In this document: positions 22,937 to 33,456 of the stretch, one piece after another
Layout: every line of letters starts with the position of its first letter
Numbering within the stretch: position 1 is the stretch's first letter
Made by a program: the position numbers and the translations under genes
DNA from: Halocaridina rubra
Lineage: Eukaryota; Arthropoda; Malacostraca; Decapoda; Atyidae
NCBI GenBank assembly: GCA_037179515.1
Contig: JAXCGZ010000112.1
Location: forward strand, 16,001 to 80,000
DNA: 64,000 nt
Reading direction: 5' to 3'
Notes under the pieces: model-generated
Told to the model about the DNA's origin: nothing
The model's database searches: none
Seen by the model: only the letters and a program-made list of their open reading frames with translations

Positions 22937-24561
22937 TGTGACAGAGTGTTTCGCTCAATGTCAACAGAGGCTGTTAGATGCCTTATCAATTAAAATAATT
23001 CCCTTTAATATAACTGTTATTTTCTAACTAAAAAAATTAATTCCCACTTCTTGACTTTCGCAGATTATGATTATTTGCAATTTGTATTTTAGCTTATAGC
23101 TAATTCTATATAGTTTAGTTACTCTTCTTGTACGTGTAGAAGTATAGCCCCAATATAAAGGCTGCTCCTATTTTTCTGCCTGCAACGGGCCAAGAAAATT
23201 ATAAAGAAACACAGAACCAGTAACCTAACTTTTCATTAGTATTCTCGTTTTATTTTATTTGCTTCCACTTGTTGCACCTAAAAATACTGTCTCTCCCTTG
23301 CATCTCTGCTATAATTGCCTGCCAGGGACCACCACTAAAATAATCCTTAAAATGAAATCAGAGCCAATTACTGCTCTAGGAATGTCTCCTACAGATGACG
23401 TCACGAAGCCCCACGAGGAGACGCTCTTTTTGCGCCAAGACTGCCCAGAGGCAACATCTCGCCTGGGTGGTCTAAGTTTATTTAAAATCATTTTACGTGG
23501 CATCTTCACAGGAATTCATCTAGCACAACAAGGAATTCATCTAGCACAACAAGGTGAGGGATAGTGTATGGTAAAGCTCGTGGGTCAAGCAAATTGGTTT
23601 ATTTTCGAGAATTAGTTACATTCGTTACTGGATAAATCTTATGGATTTCTATTCTCAGATTCCATTCCCAGTCACACGAAATTTTGTAGATTACCACACT
23701 GGAATCTCACATGCCAAAGTTAATTCCTTAACCTGTAAATTACAGCTGGTATATATTGCTGAGAAGTTTCTTTTCACTGAATGTGATAAACGAAAATCTC
23801 ATCCTCTGAAGACTAAGTTATGAGCCCGTAAAAATCTATCTCTCTTCCTAATAAATTCTAATTTCATTTCACCCCTTTCTATCATCGTAAATAAAGTGTT
23901 TTTTTTTACTTCAAAAACTCGTCAGTAAAGCTATTTGCCAAAAAGCCAAATTGCAAATATTCAAAAGGTAATTTTTCCCAGTTGGCTATGCAAATATTTC
24001 TTGTTAACCACATTTTAATGAATGCATACCGTATTTATCTTGCTAATTCTTCATATGTTGGGGATAAAGTGTTTTGAGTTATAAGTTGCAAATACCTCAA
24101 AAGGTGGTTTTGCACCCCTTTTTTTTATTGCAAAGTTCTTGATAACTAAAAGTGAATGAATACTGTATTGATCTCGTAGATTCTTCCTTTACCCTAAATA
24201 GAGTGTTTTACCATATTAATTTCATATCCGGAATAAGCATTGCAACTTTTGTGGTTGCCCACAATTTAAGGAATACATACAGTACTGTATTTGTCTTGCT
24301 TATTCTTCATTTATTGTGAATATATTATTTTCTTTAAAACCAGTAAAGAATTAATGTTTGTATGCTATTATGGTAGCATAAATATTTCTGGTTAGCTGTG
24401 AATAACCTATATATATTCATAAATATTTCTGGTTAGCTGTGAATAACCTATATATATTCATCCAGTAGAATGACATTGGAAACTCATTATATGTGTGCTC
24501 ATGCTTTCAGTTTCCCATTATAAACTGTGTCATTTCTGTTTCTGAAATTGCAGTGTCCTGT
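22937..24561 (+). repeat. 3' LTR, first part
   Basis: It repeats the 5' LTR from TGTGACAGAG up to gtcctgt, where the family B LINE is inserted. It carries two 41-bp units instead of three. tgt at 24559-24561 is repeated at 29482-29484 as a 3-bp target duplication of the LINE. Confidence 0.95.
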
Positions 24562-24651
24562 GATTACCTAATTGTGATTACCTAATTGTGTTTACGGGAA
24601 AGAGCCCAAAGCTCGTATCTTCCCGTCTCCTGATCGGTTCCATTTTTAGAC

Positions 24652-27474
24652 TTAGTGATACTTATCATACCTGTCCTTAAAACTATGGATTGAGGTAGCA
24701 TTAACTACCTCCTCGCTTAGCGAATTCCAATTATCAACTACTCTTACACTGAAAAAGTATTTCCTTACATCCTGCAAACAAGTTTTCTTCCGAAGCTTCA
24801 AACTATGACCTCTAGTTCTAGAGCCAGCCATATCGAAATATCGATCCCTATCCACTCTATCATAACCATGAAGGAATTTAAAGACTGTCACCATATCCCC
24901 CCTTACTCTTCTAGCTTCGAGTGATGGCAAGTCTAATTCCCTCAGCCTCTCATCATAACCGAGATTGCGTATTTCTGGCACCAGTTTCGTGGCATGTCTT
25001 TGAACTTTTTCAAGCTTAGCTATGTGCTTTTTCAAGTGCGGATTCCAAAAGGGGGCTGCATATTCCAGTTTTGGCCTCACATAGGTTACATAAATATTTC
25101 TGAACATTTCCTTGTCCATGTGCCTGAAGGCTACCCTTACATTTGATAAGAATGCATATGCTGCCCTTACTACGCCATTTATATGTATTTCTGGAGACAA
25201 ATCTGCCAATATGTTTACTCCTAGATCTCTCTCATTTTCTGTCTCCTGAAGCTGTACTCCAGCCACCGAGTAGTCAAGCTTGGGCCTTCTTGCACTTGTA
25301 CCCATTCTCATTACCTTACATTTTGAGGTATTGAATTTCATTAGCCACTTTTCTGACCACTCATGCAGATTATTTAGATCCTCCTGAAGTTCTCTACCAT
25401 TGTTCTCGTTTTTTACTTTCTTCACAATCTTTGCATCATCTGCAAACATATTCATGAATGAATTTACAGACTCTGGTAGGTCATTTACATATACAAGGAA
25501 CAAAAGTGGCCCTAAAACTGAACCCTGTGGAACTCCACTACTAACTCTTCTCCATTCAGACACTGAGTGTCTTACTCTAACCCTCTGTTCCCTTCCTTCT
25601 AAGTAAGTTTTTATCCATTCCAAGACATTTCCACCTATTCTAGCCATTGATTGCAGCTTCCTAATAAGTCTCCCATGTGGAACAGTGTCAAACGCTTTCT
25701 GGAAGTCTAGGAATATGCAATCTGCCCAACCCTCTCTTTCCTGTAAGATTTGGCTTACCTCATCATAAAATTCTAATAAGTTTGTTACTGTTGATCTTCC
25801 TTCTCTGAAGCCATGTTGCCTCACTGACAAAAAGTTGAAGGATTCCAAGTGAAGAGAGATATGTTTCCTTAGTAGTTTCTCCATAAGTTTGCAAACTATG
25901 CTGGTCAAGGAAACTGGTCTATAGTTCAGAGCCGTATCCCTCCTTCCCTTTTTGAAGATAGGTATCACATTTGCTTGTTTCCAGCATCTTGGAATCTCCC
26001 CCGACTCCAATGACTCCTTAAATATGATACTTAGTGCCACTGATATTGTGTTTGCGCATTTTTTAAGCACATGAGGGGATATGTCATCAGGACCTGTAGC
26101 TTTATGAACATCTAAATCCATCAGCGCCTTGCATACCTCTGTGGCTGTAAGGTTGATGTTCTCTAATACCGGCCCTTGAGCTTCTATCACTGCAATCTGA
26201 GGGGGTGGGGTATTTTCTACTGTAAATACTGACTGAAACTCCTTGTTCAATTCTTTGCAGATCTCTTCGTCCGTCTCAGTGATGCTTCCATCCGCTCTCT
26301 TTAGCCTTAAAACCTGTTCTTTTACCTTCAGTTTTCCTCTGATAAAGCTGTGGAAAAGCTTGGGATTTTCTTTAGCCTTCCTGGTGATGTCCCTCTCATA
26401 ATCTTTCTCTGCCTCTCTCCTTTTACTTAGGTAGTCATTTCTTGCTCTTTTGTAGGTTTGCCAGGCATTTATGTTTTTTCTCCTCCTATACCTTTTCCAG
26501 CATTTGTCTCTCCACTCCTTAGCTCTTTTACACCCATTATCGAACCATTTCTCTCTGGCATGAATTACACCTACTTTGGTGACAGGTATGCAGCAATCTA
26601 CTATCTTCCCATATTTCTCACAAAAGATGTCATACATTTCTTGTACAGATTTGTTGTAAAATAAGGTTCTCCAGTCAATAACTGCAAAAAGCTCATTCAT
26701 TTTGATGTAATCTCCTTTCTGATAGTTCCTCCTCATGTCCTCAGTGCCTCTACTCTCAGGAAGAATGTCTTCAATGATATACTCCATCAACAACACACAG
26801 TGGTCACTCTTTCCAATTGGTGGTTCATACTCAATATTTTCAATATCCAACACATTATCTGTGAACACCAGATCAAGTAGTGATGGCTCATCCCCACCCC
26901 TGGCTCTTGTTGGTTCCATTACATGTTGGTGTAGGAAATTCCCTTGTACGCAATCTAGGAATCTTGCCCCAAAGGAGTCCTCACCACTGTGTGGGTCAAG
27001 ATTTATCCAATCTATCTCTTTATGATTAAAGTCTCCCATAATCAAAATCCTACATTTTTTCTCCCGCGCCATGTTAACAACTGAGTTTATGACTTCAATC
27101 GTACCTATATGACTTTCCTCATAAATTTCAAGCCTATTTTGGTTCCTTGGTGGGTTGTATACAACAGTTATTATAATGCTCTCTGACCCAGTATTTATGC
27201 GAGCAACAAGAAATTCCCTGAACTCACTTTCTATAGCCAAGTTTATCTCTTCAGCTTGAATCCTCTCACTTATGAGCAGTGCTATCCCTCCACCAGTCCT
27301 CTCAGATCTTTCGACCCTTAGTATTCTGAAGCCCTTAGGAAAAACTGTGACACTGTTTATGTCCTCACTCAACTTAGTCTCTGTAATTGCTACTATATCT
27401 GCCTTACTGTTGTGAATCCTATCTTTTAATTCTACTGCCTTACCAGCTAATCCATCAGCATTTGTGTATAACAA
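24652..27474 (-). CDS. Family B ORF2: endonuclease-reverse transcriptase
   Basis: An open frame of about 940 codons. The APE endonuclease (residues 1-240) shows YTNADGL, AITETKL, GGGIALLIS, RILIMGDFNHKEIDW, LLDLVFTDN and IGKSDHC. A basic linker (DKCWKRYRRRKNINAWQTYK) follows. The RT (about 440-700) has NYRPVSLTS, FREGRSTVTNLLEFYDEV, FLDFQKAFDTVPH, SGVPQGSVLGPLLFLVYVND and MFADDAKIV. The C-terminus contains QRHATKLVPEIRNL, common in CR1/L2-type elements. There is no RNase H. No in-frame ATG precedes the endonuclease: the called start is a TTG 3 bases after the ORF1 stop, and the frame is open back into ORF1. Translation by reinitiation or a -1 shift is inferred. It nicks DNA and copies its own RNA into it. 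Confidence 0.93.
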   Translation of the reverse strand: MLYTNADGLAGKAVELKDRIHNSKADIVAITETKLSEDINSVTVFPKGFRILRVERSERTGGGIALLISERIQAEEINLAIESEFREFLVARINTGSESIIITVVYNPPRNQNRLEIYEESHIGTIEVINSVVNMAREKKCRILIMGDFNHKEIDWINLDPHSGEDSFGARFLDCVQGNFLHQHVMEPTRARGGDEPSLLDLVFTDNVLDIENIEYEPPIGKSDHCVLLMEYIIEDILPESRGTEDMRRNYQKGDYIKMNELFAVIDWRTLFYNKSVQEMYDIFCEKYGKIVDCCIPVTKVGVIHAREKWFDNGCKRAKEWRDKCWKRYRRRKNINAWQTYKRARNDYLSKRREAEKDYERDITRKAKENPKLFHSFIRGKLKVKEQVLRLKRADGSITETDEEICKELNKEFQSVFTVENTPPPQIAVIEAQGPVLENINLTATEVCKALMDLDVHKATGPDDISPHVLKKCANTISVALSIIFKESLESGEIPRCWKQANVIPIFKKGRRDTALNYRPVSLTSIVCKLMEKLLRKHISLHLESFNFLSVRQHGFREGRSTVTNLLEFYDEVSQILQEREGWADCIFLDFQKAFDTVPHGRLIRKLQSMARIGGNVLEWIKTYLEGREQRVRVRHSVSEWRRVSSGVPQGSVLGPLLFLVYVNDLPESVNSFMNMFADDAKIVKKVKNENNGRELQEDLNNLHEWSEKWLMKFNTSKCKVMRMGTSARRPKLDYSVAGVQLQETENERDLGVNILADLSPEIHINGVVRAAYAFLSNVRVAFRHMDKEMFRNIYVTYVRPKLEYAAPFWNPHLKKHIAKLEKVQRHATKLVPEIRNLGYDERLRELDLPSLEARRVRGDMVTVFKFLHGYDRVDRDRYFDMAGSRTRGHSLKLRKKTCLQDVRKYFFSVRVVDNWNSLSEEVVNATSIHSFKDRYDKYH

Positions 27475-27476
27475 TC

Positions 27477-28556
27477 TTAATGAGGCCCCATCCCCTGATC
27501 TTCTGTCATTATCTTCTTTATCTCCCCTTTGTCTGGAAGTATTCCGTAACGAAAATTTTTCTTCTCTTCCTCATTTCTTTCATCATTTAACCTTCTTGCC
27601 TCTTGCAACAAGTTTTTGATCTTTCCCGTCTCTTCCTGTGTTCTGTATCGTCTAATGAACACTTCTTTGCATTCTTGAAGGTCTTTTAGACTTTTTTTTC
27701 TCAACAATATTTCCCTACATGTCTCCCCTCTCTCAAAGGTTACTTTTGTTGGTCTCGGCTTTCCTTCCCTCGAATATTTACCTAGTTGGTGTATGTTTAC
27801 AATATCTTCAGGACCACATACTACTCCAAGCTTTCTTATCAGGTCTACAACCCTAGCTTTATTTTCTTCAAGTCTCCCCTGCCATGTTGGCTCCTGGGAT
27901 TCACTTATGCCTGAGATTACCACTGTCTTCTCCTTATCAAGTGCCTGTCTGATGAGTGGGTTTGCCCTTTCCATCACAACGTCTTTCATTTTTTCGATTA
28001 CTGTCTCTTTATAATCAACTGTTTGTATGTTTTCCAGTGCCACCACCTTTACAGCCTCTTTTACTGCCACATTCCCCTTTAGTGCATCAGCAAAGGACGT
28101 TTTCATGGCATCATTTTCCATATTCAGCTCCTGGAACTCTTTTCTGAACTGTTCAATGTTTTCCTTAATCTGAACATTCCAAGCAGCAATCTCGTCTCTC
28201 TCAGAAGATAGCAGTGAACTAACATCTAATTCCTTTAGGTTGTCATTTAGCTGTTTGTTTTTATCTTCTTGATTAGAAATTCTAGATTCTAGTTGACTCT
28301 TTTCCCCTTCCAGCTTCTTTATTCTTTTTTCTAGTTCCTTTCTCTCCTGCCCTTGTGCTTTATTTGCTTCCTCCAAAGATCTTATTTGTTCTCTGAGTGT
28401 TTCATTCTCTTTCATTTCTCCATCCATATTCCGAATTTTATCATCAAGGCTTGTAACCATTTCCTCTAACTTCTTGATTCTCTGTTTAAGTCCTCTGATG
28501 ACTACCCCTTCTCCCGACCCATGGGTGGGAGAGGTTTGGGACAGAGATGGCTTCAT
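27477..28556 (-). CDS. Family B ORF1: coiled-coil RNA-binding protein
   Basis: 359 aa from ATG 28556 to TAA 27477. Residues 20-125 form a long charged coiled coil (LKQRIKKLEEMV, then LEKRIKKLEGEKSQLESRI). A middle part follows (about 150-230), then a region like the RRM-type fold of LINE ORF1 proteins (EKTVVISGISESQEP, IRKLGVVCGPEDIV, RPTKVTFERGETCREIL, EVFIRRYRTQEE) and a basic C-terminus. LINE ORF1 proteins bind element RNA as trimers; here the RNA-binding role is by family analogy. The same start is kept in the inverted copy (37193). Confidence 0.88.
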   Translation of the reverse strand: MKPSLSQTSPTHGSGEGVVIRGLKQRIKKLEEMVTSLDDKIRNMDGEMKENETLREQIRSLEEANKAQGQERKELEKRIKKLEGEKSQLESRISNQEDKNKQLNDNLKELDVSSLLSSERDEIAAWNVQIKENIEQFRKEFQELNMENDAMKTSFADALKGNVAVKEAVKVVALENIQTVDYKETVIEKMKDVVMERANPLIRQALDKEKTVVISGISESQEPTWQGRLEENKARVVDLIRKLGVVCGPEDIVNIHQLGKYSREGKPRPTKVTFERGETCREILLRKKSLKDLQECKEVFIRRYRTQEETGKIKNLLQEARRLNDERNEEEKKNFRYGILPDKGEIKKIMTEDQGMGPH

Positions 28557-29481
28557 TTTTATGTTCTCCCTCTCACAGAATATAGAAAGAAGACGAGAAA
28601 GAGGAAAAAAAAAAAAAGAAAAGAGAAAAACTTCTAATTTACCTTCACACAGAATTTTTATATCTCCATATAAGTGCTATTTCGTGACTCAGTTTGCCTC
28701 CTTTCTGGTAACACACATCTTAACTTAAAAACTTGACCATGGTAATTTAAGTATAAAAGAAAAAGAAAAACAAAAGTCAAACCTGAAGGAAAATTCGAAT
28801 TTGTGTTCGAGGTGGCACCCACCTGTTTCTGTTATATATTCTTCCTAACTGATAAACTGACTTGCTAACCAAGATATGTTATCACGGGATTTAGACTTTA
28901 CATTTAACTCAATATATATACAAAATAACAAAATAGCAAACGAGAAAGCTAAAAGAAAAGCAAAAAAAATGAAGAAAATAGGACTGCTGTACTACTTGGC
29001 AACTTAACTCAGTACTGTTGACAGGTGGGTATTTGGTAATTTTTTTTTTCTTTTATTATTCAATTTTTTCGTGTATCAAACTAACTAACTAGTTAATATA
29101 AATGGGAAGGATACTGTTTTTAACAATATATAGAACCACAGGATCAGGTAAAACGGCTCAAGAGCTTTCCCCAGTTTACACAAAAAATTAGGTAATGTGG
29201 TGTGAGGCTCCACGTCTGGCAACTCTTCTAGATTTCCCTCAAGGCAGAATCTGGACGGCAGCTTCTCTCTCTTCCTCACGAAAAAGTTCTCAATTTTTTT
29301 CCTTTAATATGAACAGTCTCGTCTTACAACAAATATTAGTTTTTGTACTCACAATACTCTGCAGGAGGATTTCAGATTTTTGGAAATTATGGTAAAGTTT
29401 TCCACTAAGCACTTTAGTCACTGGAAACAGTTTAAATTTTAAGAGGAGCGATTCCGTGTGTCACTGAACGCGCGGTGTGTG
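28557..29481 (-). promoter_or_regulatory. 5' UTR / internal promoter region of complete family B element
   Basis: About 925 bp upstream of ORF1, with an A-rich/purine run near 28600-28625 (plus-strand coordinates) and no ORF of note. Autonomous LINEs carry an internal promoter here; none is identified by motif. The twin-primed copy shares only the first 50 bp or so upstream of ORF1. Confidence 0.6.
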
Positions 29482-29845
29482 TGTATTCTACTCTGCCTGT
29501 GTGACAGAGGTAATCATCGAGTTGAGGCCAAAGTCTTGGCATACGTCCATGGTGCCGGGAAACGAACTCATACTCACCTCCTCCGGGATTCGAGGCAGCA
29601 TTTCATAAAGTTTAATTTGAGAAATTTAATTCAATTCTTTTAATGTCATTGCATTTCCAAAATTAAAAGAAAGTTGAATTCTGAGTTTCATTTAACCGAC
29701 TGATGGTATTGAAGATAGGGTGTGCAAGTACAAATATCTGTCCTGTCTGTTTGTGAGCTCTTAACCGAGCTCGGTACTTTGAGTCCCCTTAGTAAAACAG
29801 AATCTTAACACTCTAGCATCATCATTTAAAATTAAAACCCCCACA
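29482..29845 (+). repeat. 3' LTR, second part
   Basis: It continues the 3' LTR from attctactctgcc to CCCCCACA. tgt (29482-29484) is the repeated target base triplet. It is followed directly by the atgtc duplication and family A ORF2. Confidence 0.95.
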
Positions 29846-29850
29846 ATGTC

Positions 29851-32800
29851 ATCATGGTTCAAGACACCCTGTGCACAGAGCAATACCCTCCAAAAATCTC
29901 AGGATACAATGGATTCTACCAGCACTGGTCTCCAGGGGAGAACAGAGGCAGTGCCACCTTCATCAGGAAAAACCTATTAGCAAAGGAAATAACCCGACCT
30001 GTCTACTGCGGCGAAGATGTCCACGTCCTCGCTGTTAACATCCAACTTCAAGGCAGCTGCATAGATCTATACAACATTTACCGACCACGGGAAGGTAGCT
30101 TAGACCTGACTACCCTCTTCGGGCTAGCCAGTCATCGTGACTTGGTAATAGGAGGCGACTTCAATGCGCACCACCCAAGATTCAGGTATGAGCGTCCCTG
30201 TGCTGCAGGCAGACACATCATGAGCCTGCTGAATGACCAAGAAGATGTCTCCCTGCTCAACGATCATGAGCCAACACACGACAGAGGTGGAATACTGGAC
30301 CTCACCTTTGTCTCCAATTCCCTAAAGCAGGACGCCACATGGAGAGTTTATCCCCTGGTCACAAGCGACCACTATGGGATCCATCTCACACTGCCAATTC
30401 CTGAAATCTTCCAAATCCCTGCTCCTCCCCCTCGATGGAATTTCAAGAAGGCCGACTGGGGCCGATTCCAGGAGCACCTCAGCAATTGCTTTTCAGCCTA
30501 CGTACCGTCTGAAGACATCGACCAAGCAGAGGCCGAGCTAGTTAATGCCCTGCAAGCTGCAGCAAACTCCTCCATCCCCCTCTGCAAACCACAACACACC
30601 ACTCATCGGGACAGATGGTATTACTGTGACAGAGTTAAAGAACTCAACACCCGGCTCAACGTCATTCGGAAAATGCACAGGAAACGTCACACTGAAGACT
30701 CCTACCGCACTCTCCAGGCAGTCAAAGAACATGTCCATGAAGAGACTCGCAACATCAAGAGGAAAAAATGGCTAGAGTGGTGTTCCACCCTAGATGCTCA
30801 CACCTCTGTGGGCCAGATGTGGAGGAGCATCAACTCCTTTGCTAAAGGAAAACCTCCTAAAATCACCCCCCACAGGGATCCTAGCAGGGCAGCAGAAGAA
30901 CTCGCCATTAAATTCGCGGATAGAGCAAGCTCCAACCAGCTCCCCATCATCACCAGAGCAACACTTCAGGACCTCACCACAGCAAGATGGGAAGAAATAG
31001 AAGAGGCCATCAACACTGAAGACGAAACAGATGCTCCATTCTCCCTGACTGAGCTACTAAGAGTAAGCAAATGCTCTAAGAACACAGCCCCAGGTGCCGA
31101 TAGAATAACATACACAATGATTCAAAAAATGGGGCCCCAAGGGGAGCTTGCCCTACTCTCTCTGATCAATTCGACATACACACGAAGAATCAGACCAGCC
31201 TCATGGAACAGAGCAGACATTCAGCCCATCCCAAAACCACAGGACCCTGACAACCCTCGCCCCATCTCCCTCCTAAGCTGCCTGAGCAAGACGGCAGAAA
31301 AGATGGTACTTAACAGAGTCCGCTGGAAATGCCCACCCTTCCCAGAAAACATGTTTGCCTACCAGCCTGGATTAGGCACCTCAGAATGCATAGCCTCCAT
31401 GCTATCATTTATCAACAACAGCCGTGGTTACATCGTTTTTCTAGACCTAGAGAAGGCCTTTGAACTAGCCAATGTGCCGGCAATACTCTCTGCTCCCGTA
31501 TCCAAGCAGATCAAAGGTAACCTTCTCTCGTGGATCAAGCAGAGTCTACAAAATCGTAGTGCACGAGTCAAAGTAGATGGACACTACTCCACCTACAAAA
31601 ACCACGAAAATGGGACCCCCCAAGGTGGAATCCTTAGCCCCTTCCTATTTAATTGTCTCATGGAAAAACTCATGGACATCGCACTACCACATGGAGCCAA
31701 ACTCTTCAACTATGCGGACGACTTTGCCCTTGTCACAATAGGACACAGAAACTCTAACAAGACACAGCGCTGCCTCACCAAGATTCACCGAGCCTCCATC
31801 TCCCTTGGAGTCAGAATCAATGCCCGCAAAACCAAGGCCCTTCCCATCCACCAGTGGAGACCAGACACTAATCTGGTCATAGGTAATGAGCCTGTTGACT
31901 GGGTTACCAAACACCAATACCTGGGTGTAATCATCGACCAAGGACTAACCTTTGGACCAGAAATTCAACACTTGCGCGACAGGTGCAGCCAGCGACAAGC
32001 GGTCCTTCGTCGGATGTCGGGCCTCTACGATGGTGCATCATTTAATGTCCTCAGAACCTTCTATGTACAAGCCATACGCAGCCTCATAGACTATGCTTGT
32101 CCCACACTCTGGCTACTAACAGACCAACAGTGGGACAAGATAGAAGTAATTCAAAACAACGCCACACGTACCATGCTAGGAGCCCCCATGTGGACCAAGA
32201 GAGAAAATATCCAGATGGAATCGGGACTCATCCCACTCAAACTCAGAGCTCAGCAAAGACTGACCCTCCTTGTGGCCCAAACCACCACTGCCCAACATAA
32301 ATGCCTAGTTGGCACAAATCTCCATCTAGCCCTCAATTGCCACCCCAACCACCATCCTAGAACCTGGGTAGCCAAGGTCTGCGCTAGCCTGCAAGTACTA
32401 CCAGTCAGGGAGAGCATCCTAGCCAAGATACAAGACACACCGCTTCCTGAATACAGATGTCCGCCCCCATGGAATGACCAACCACTCGACATAAAGATCG
32501 AGCTCCCTGACCACCCCAAAAGCTTGGTAAACTCGCTTGTCCTTAAAAACATATATAAGGACAAAATTCAGAGCTGGAGCAGGCCAAACTCTCAAGTCTA
32601 CTACGCTGACGGTTCAGTAAATCAAGAAACTGGAGCCTCAGCCGCCGCCTTCACCACTGAAAACCACGTCCTATCCTGGAGACTGTCAAACTTCTGCTCA
32701 TCGCTCCAGACTGAGCTTGTTGCCATAGCTAACGTCCTCGACTTCTTCATCCAGCAAGGAGCTGACCATGCCCTAATTCTCTCTGACTCCAAAGGCGCCT

Positions 32801-33456
32801 TACAGGCCATCAAGAAGCCACACCTCAGAGACAATGTACGCATCATCACCACCATCCTCAGCCACTACCACAGGACAACCAGCCTTGGAAAAGCCATCAC
32901 TCTTGCCTGGATTCCCGGCCACGTCGGCATCAAGGGAAATGAGGAAGCCGATCAAGCCGCCAAACAAGCCACTCTCAGAGCAGAAATCCAGATATCTCTG
33001 TCTCCTGGGATGCAACAGATAAAAAATAAAGCCACCAAGTCACTCTTTAACACCTTAACAACTAAACACAACCTGTGCACAGACAATGGCTCCCCCTCGA
33101 CCTGGTGGTACAAAGCCACCTCTGATCTTCGGCGTATCACAATGCCTAAGAGCCTTCTACGAAGCACTGAGCTCAATGTGTACCGTCTGAGACTCGGGTA
33201 CAAGTGCACCTGGCAAATAGTGCAGGATATCATCAGGGAATGCACCTTTTGCCAGGAAGCCTCACCACATCCACAGCTACATTACATCCTGGAATGTGAT
33301 TCTTTTTCAGAAATACGACAAAAAACTGGTGCCCCCGCAACATCTAGCGAAGACCCAAATGCCCTTCATGTTGCTAGCTCCATCATCAGACTAGCAACAA
33401 ATAACCACATGAACAGTTTACTTAATATTATCAGACAATACCCTCCACCAAGATAA
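29851..33456 (+). CDS. Family A ORF2, main part: endonuclease, RT, RNase H
   Basis: 1201 open codons in frame with the 32-codon start at 14534-14629 across the LTR insertion. The APE endonuclease shows GGDFNAHHPRF, GGILDLTFVS and TSDHYGIHLTLPI (to about residue 200). The RT follows with TAPGADRITYTMI, PISLLSCLSKTAEKMVLNR, VFLDLEKAFELAN, GTPQGGILSPFLFN and FNYADDFALV (about 420-630). RNase H (about 910-1060) has YADGSVN, LQTELVAIANVL, LILSDSKGAL and AWIPGHVGIKGNEEADQAAK, all acidic residues kept. A CxxC...H...C motif (CTFCQ to ILEC) lies near the C-terminus. There are no internal stops, so the element was recent when the LTR element split it. Confidence 0.92.
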   Translation: MMVQDTLCTEQYPPKISGYNGFYQHWSPGENRGSATFIRKNLLAKEITRPVYCGEDVHVLAVNIQLQGSCIDLYNIYRPREGSLDLTTLFGLASHRDLVIGGDFNAHHPRFRYERPCAAGRHIMSLLNDQEDVSLLNDHEPTHDRGGILDLTFVSNSLKQDATWRVYPLVTSDHYGIHLTLPIPEIFQIPAPPPRWNFKKADWGRFQEHLSNCFSAYVPSEDIDQAEAELVNALQAAANSSIPLCKPQHTTHRDRWYYCDRVKELNTRLNVIRKMHRKRHTEDSYRTLQAVKEHVHEETRNIKRKKWLEWCSTLDAHTSVGQMWRSINSFAKGKPPKITPHRDPSRAAEELAIKFADRASSNQLPIITRATLQDLTTARWEEIEEAINTEDETDAPFSLTELLRVSKCSKNTAPGADRITYTMIQKMGPQGELALLSLINSTYTRRIRPASWNRADIQPIPKPQDPDNPRPISLLSCLSKTAEKMVLNRVRWKCPPFPENMFAYQPGLGTSECIASMLSFINNSRGYIVFLDLEKAFELANVPAILSAPVSKQIKGNLLSWIKQSLQNRSARVKVDGHYSTYKNHENGTPQGGILSPFLFNCLMEKLMDIALPHGAKLFNYADDFALVTIGHRNSNKTQRCLTKIHRASISLGVRINARKTKALPIHQWRPDTNLVIGNEPVDWVTKHQYLGVIIDQGLTFGPEIQHLRDRCSQRQAVLRRMSGLYDGASFNVLRTFYVQAIRSLIDYACPTLWLLTDQQWDKIEVIQNNATRTMLGAPMWTKRENIQMESGLIPLKLRAQQRLTLLVAQTTTAQHKCLVGTNLHLALNCHPNHHPRTWVAKVCASLQVLPVRESILAKIQDTPLPEYRCPPPWNDQPLDIKIELPDHPKSLVNSLVLKNIYKDKIQSWSRPNSQVYYADGSVNQETGASAAAFTTENHVLSWRLSNFCSSLQTELVAIANVLDFFIQQGADHALILSDSKGALQAIKKPHLRDNVRIITTILSHYHRTTSLGKAITLAWIPGHVGIKGNEEADQAAKQATLRAEIQISLSPGMQQIKNKATKSLFNTLTTKHNLCTDNGSPSTWWYKATSDLRRITMPKSLLRSTELNVYRLRLGYKCTWQIVQDIIRECTFCQEASPHPQLHYILECDSFSEIRQKTGAPATSSEDPNALHVASSIIRLATNNHMNSLLNIIRQYPPPR

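Larger units (their letters stand above)
24562..29481 (-). mobile_element. LINE family B, complete copy in the 3' LTR
   Basis: A 4.92-kb non-LTR retrotransposon on the minus strand has a 5' UTR of about 0.93 kb, ORF1 (359 aa), ORF2 (about 940 aa), a short 3' UTR and a tail of two aattaggtaatcac units (24562-24589 on the minus strand) in place of poly(A). APE endonuclease, RT without RNase H, coiled-coil ORF1 and a short-repeat 3' tail fit the CR1/L2 side of the Jockey superfamily. It is inserted in the LTR with only a 3-bp duplication (tgt). It is the only copy in the window with both ORFs open and is the reference for all other family B pieces. Confidence 0.93.
14630..29845 (+). mobile_element. 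Gmr1-type Ty3/Gypsy LTR retrotransposon (with nested LINE)
   Basis: It is bounded by 5'-TG...CA-3' LTRs and a 5-bp target duplication atgtc (14625-14629 and 29846-29850). It contains two LTRs of about 2.0 kb, a Lys-type primer-binding site, a repeat-rich leader, one long pol-like ORF and a short purine-rich stretch before the 3' LTR. The 3' LTR is split by a 4.9-kb family B LINE, so the element itself is about 10.3 kb. The pol order is protease, integrase, RT, RNase H. This is the reverse of most Ty3/Gypsy elements and matches the Gmr1 group, while the RT and the GPY/F tail of the integrase are Gypsy-like. No env-like ORF follows. Confidence 0.93.

Noticed and set aside
25400..25606. 68-codon minus-frame ORF beginning MFSFFTFFTIFASS, repeated opposite the RT in many copies
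   Set aside because: It recurs only as the antisense of the conserved SGVPQG-FADD region and has no independent features.
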